This document shows positions 12,212 through 13,352 of a stretch of DNA of 13,352 bases, in pieces. The stretch is from Candidatus Aenigmatarchaeota archaeon. Lineage in GTDB: Archaea; Aenigmatarchaeota; Aenigmatarchaeia; GW2011-AR5. Every line of letters starts with the position of its first letter. Position 1 is the first letter of the stretch. Location: positions 1 to 13,352 of the forward strand of contig JACQNX010000009.1 in NCBI GenBank assembly GCA_016202875.1, given 5' to 3'. The position numbers and the translations under genes were made by a program. The notes under the pieces are model-generated. The model searched no databases. It was not told the DNA's origin and was given only the letters and a program-made list of their open reading frames with translations.

Positions 12212-12619
12212 TCACTTGACCTGCTTGGCAACCTGGTCCAGCAGCCGCTGCCCCTGCGGCGTGATTGCCCTTCCATTCTTTCCCTGTTTCGCGACATAGC
12301 CTAGCTTCTCCAGGTCAATTAATATAGTGCGGATTATCTTCCCGCTCGCCTTCCTGAAATGCGGCGGCTTGTGCCCGCGCCTCTTGCGCCCGCCATAAAA
12401 GCTTCTGAGCTTCTCCACGCCCACAGGCCCGTCCATGTAAATCTGTTTGAGCACTGAAGCAGATCTCAAATACCACCAGTCCTTCTGCTCAGGAGGGCGC
12501 TGTTTGTTTGCGCCTGTCTTCACTATACGTGCCCATTCAGGCATCTGTACTTCCTTGTGGAGGGCTTCGGCTGTCTTTTCCACGAGTTTCTGCGGGTCAG
12601 CATCGCGTGCGGAGACCAT
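12212..12619 (-). CDS. rps19e: Ribosomal protein eS19
   Basis: A small-subunit head protein needed for 18S/16S maturation in its eukaryotic relatives. 135 aa, within the family range. Family segments are MPEWARIVKTGANKQRPPEQ, DWWYLRSASVLKQIY, GPVGVEKLRSFYGGRKRRG, HFRKASGKIIRTILIDLEKLG and a C-terminal TPQGQRLLDQVA, all as in eS19. ATG 12619 has AAGGAA upstream and a TTTTAAAA TATA-like element about 34 nt upstream. PDCD5 follows 98 nt later, the order common in archaea. Confidence 0.97.
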   Translation of the reverse strand: MVSARDADPQKLVEKTAEALHKEVQMPEWARIVKTGANKQRPPEQKDWWYLRSASVLKQIYMDGPVGVEKLRSFYGGRKRRGHKPPHFRKASGKIIRTILIDLEKLGYVAKQGKNGRAITPQGQRLLDQVAKQVK

Positions 12620-12833
12620 GATTATCTTTTATTCCTTGTGTGAATAGACTTTTAAAACTTCTTGCCCTGGTGGCTTTGTTCAAAAAGTGAAGCCTGTTTA
12701 ATAAGTTGGAAAGCTGGTTTTTTAAGGGTTTCTGCTAAAATTATAGCCAGAATGATGAATAGTCACACTACCAGAGTGTTATCGCAAAATCTATTAATAT
12801 GGGGCGCTGTCAAATAGGATTAGAGGATTGTTT
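12620..12833. other. 214-nt divergent intergenic region
   Basis: Holds the eS19 promoter (TTTTAAAA near 12650-12657, minus strand), a short GGCTT/AAGCC stem around GGCTTTGTTCAAAAAGTG near 12671-12693, an AT-rich stretch, and TATTAATA near 12792-12799 as a promoter candidate for the plus-strand pair. I see no ORF or RNA gene that I can support. Confidence 0.5.
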
Positions 12834-13079
12834 ATGGAACTTCTTGAAATCAATGAATCTAACATTGATTTCCTTCTTGAAAAATTTGGAAAAGAAGTCA
12901 ATGAAGAAGGATTCATTATCGATAAAGAAACTAAGGAAAAGGTTACATGTCGCTACACAGGTAGAGAAATCAAGAAAGAAACACTTGGCGGAATATTGCC
13001 TGGTTCTGAAATCTTCATTGAGGATTCAGACATCGCATACGCCGGATATGTTGCTGAATTCTTAACTAATAATGACTGA
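12834..13079 (+). CDS. Hypothetical acidic protein, 81 aa
   Basis: Not recognised. Acidic N-terminal helix (MELLEINESNIDFLLEKFG), then a compact region with CRYTGREIKKETLGGILPGS (about residues 41-60) and the aromatic SDIAYAGYVAEFL (67-79). A single Cys and no membrane segment. ATG 12834 is chosen over TTG 12828 because GAGG lies 7 nt upstream. The next gene's ATG overlaps its last 8 bases, so the two form a coupled pair. Codons are more AT-rich than in the neighbouring ribosomal genes, a weak hint of recent acquisition. Confidence 0.72.
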   Translation: MELLEINESNIDFLLEKFGKEVNEEGFIIDKETKEKVTCRYTGREIKKETLGGILPGSEIFIEDSDIAYAGYVAEFLTNND

Positions 13080-13352
13080 TGCTATTGACTGGATTGCGCT
13101 TTTGATAAAGCATTGGGACACTATCAAAAAAATTCCGCCTGAAATCTGGGAAAAAATGAAAGAGACCTTCAGGAAGGGCGACAAAGCTTTAGGTTTTATT
13201 CGCAGAAAAAGCAAATTCTTGGAATACTATTCTTTATCGCAATCCACGTTTCTCAAAAAATATGCACGTTACATTATACCAACAGAGTATAGAGGTCACC
13301 TGCTACACGCAATTTATATTAGTCAGCTTTATGAAAAGGGGCTGAAAAAAGA
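13072..13352 (+). CDS. Hypothetical protein, N-terminal part, runs off the window
   Basis: Open from ATG 13072 to the window end (93 codons visible). Basic and helical, with aromatic residues (IDWIALLIKHWDTIKK, later KKYARYIIPTEYRGHLLHAI). No motif I recognise and no signal peptide. It overlaps the upstream gene by 8 nt (ATGACTGA), a strong sign of translational coupling and a shared function. The C-terminus lies outside, so the family may become clear there. Confidence 0.68.
   Translation, partial: MTDAIDWIALLIKHWDTIKKIPPEIWEKMKETFRKGDKALGFIRRKSKFLEYYSLSQSTFLKKYARYIIPTEYRGHLLHAIYISQLYEKGLKK

Noticed and set aside
1..13352. CRISPR array, tRNA, rRNA or intact insertion sequence
   Set aside because: No regularly spaced repeats, no tRNA-like cloverleaf and no transposase were seen by eye; a covariance-model scan would be needed to exclude small RNAs.

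Overview
The window is archaeal. On the minus strand it carries eS19, a PDCD5-family protein, eL39, eL31, aIF6 and prefoldin alpha, and on the plus strand a transcription factor S. These are archaeal/eukaryotic-type proteins, and eS19/PDCD5/eL39/eL31/aIF6/prefoldin alpha are neighbours in many archaea. TATA-like boxes lie about 24-30 nt upstream of many first-gene start codons, while genes inside operons have Shine-Dalgarno (SD) motifs. This mix of probably leaderless and SD-led genes also fits an archaeon. The many tiny genes and odd extensions suggest a small-genome DPANN-like lineage, but no marker here proves that.

Layout. 1-672 (minus): a partial AlaX-type tRNA-editing protein. 673-1769: a block of very short genes, comprising two 12-residue Lys/Arg-rich micro-ORFs, an 87-aa basic protein, and a small TRASH-like zinc finger that may be frameshifted. 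Two strong inverted repeats lie here. 1770-5136: a membrane glycosyltransferase, a metallo-beta-lactamase-fold hydrolase (minus), transcription factor S, a membrane-anchored SNase-like nuclease and a C39-like cysteine-peptidase-fold protein. 5133-6842: a 38-aa double-CxxC protein and prefoldin alpha (both minus), an RBBP9/YdeN-like hydrolase (plus), and a Nudix hydrolase (minus). 6848-8241: a winged-helix regulator followed by an MNT/AbiEii-type nucleotidyltransferase, in one operon with the Nudix gene and preceded by a palindromic operator candidate. 8281-10452: aIF6, an unknown protein, a divergent CTP-dependent riboflavin-kinase-like protein with a coiled-coil insert, and an unknown 100-aa protein. 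10483-12619: the eL31, zinc finger, micro-ORF, eL39, unknown, PDCD5 and eS19 run. 12834-13352 (plus): two overlapping unknown genes that run off the window.

Working together: the minus-strand ribosomal run is tightly packed (a TGATG overlap at 11544-11548, and gaps of 1, 3, 9 and 12 nt), so it is probably one translation operon with three small unknown proteins embedded in it. The HTH/nucleotidyltransferase/Nudix operon looks like a toxin-antitoxin or defence-type module set among housekeeping genes. No rRNA, tRNA, CRISPR array or intact insertion sequence was seen. No gene-free stretch exceeds 300 bases; the longest are 1503-1769, which holds a micro-ORF, and 12620-12833.
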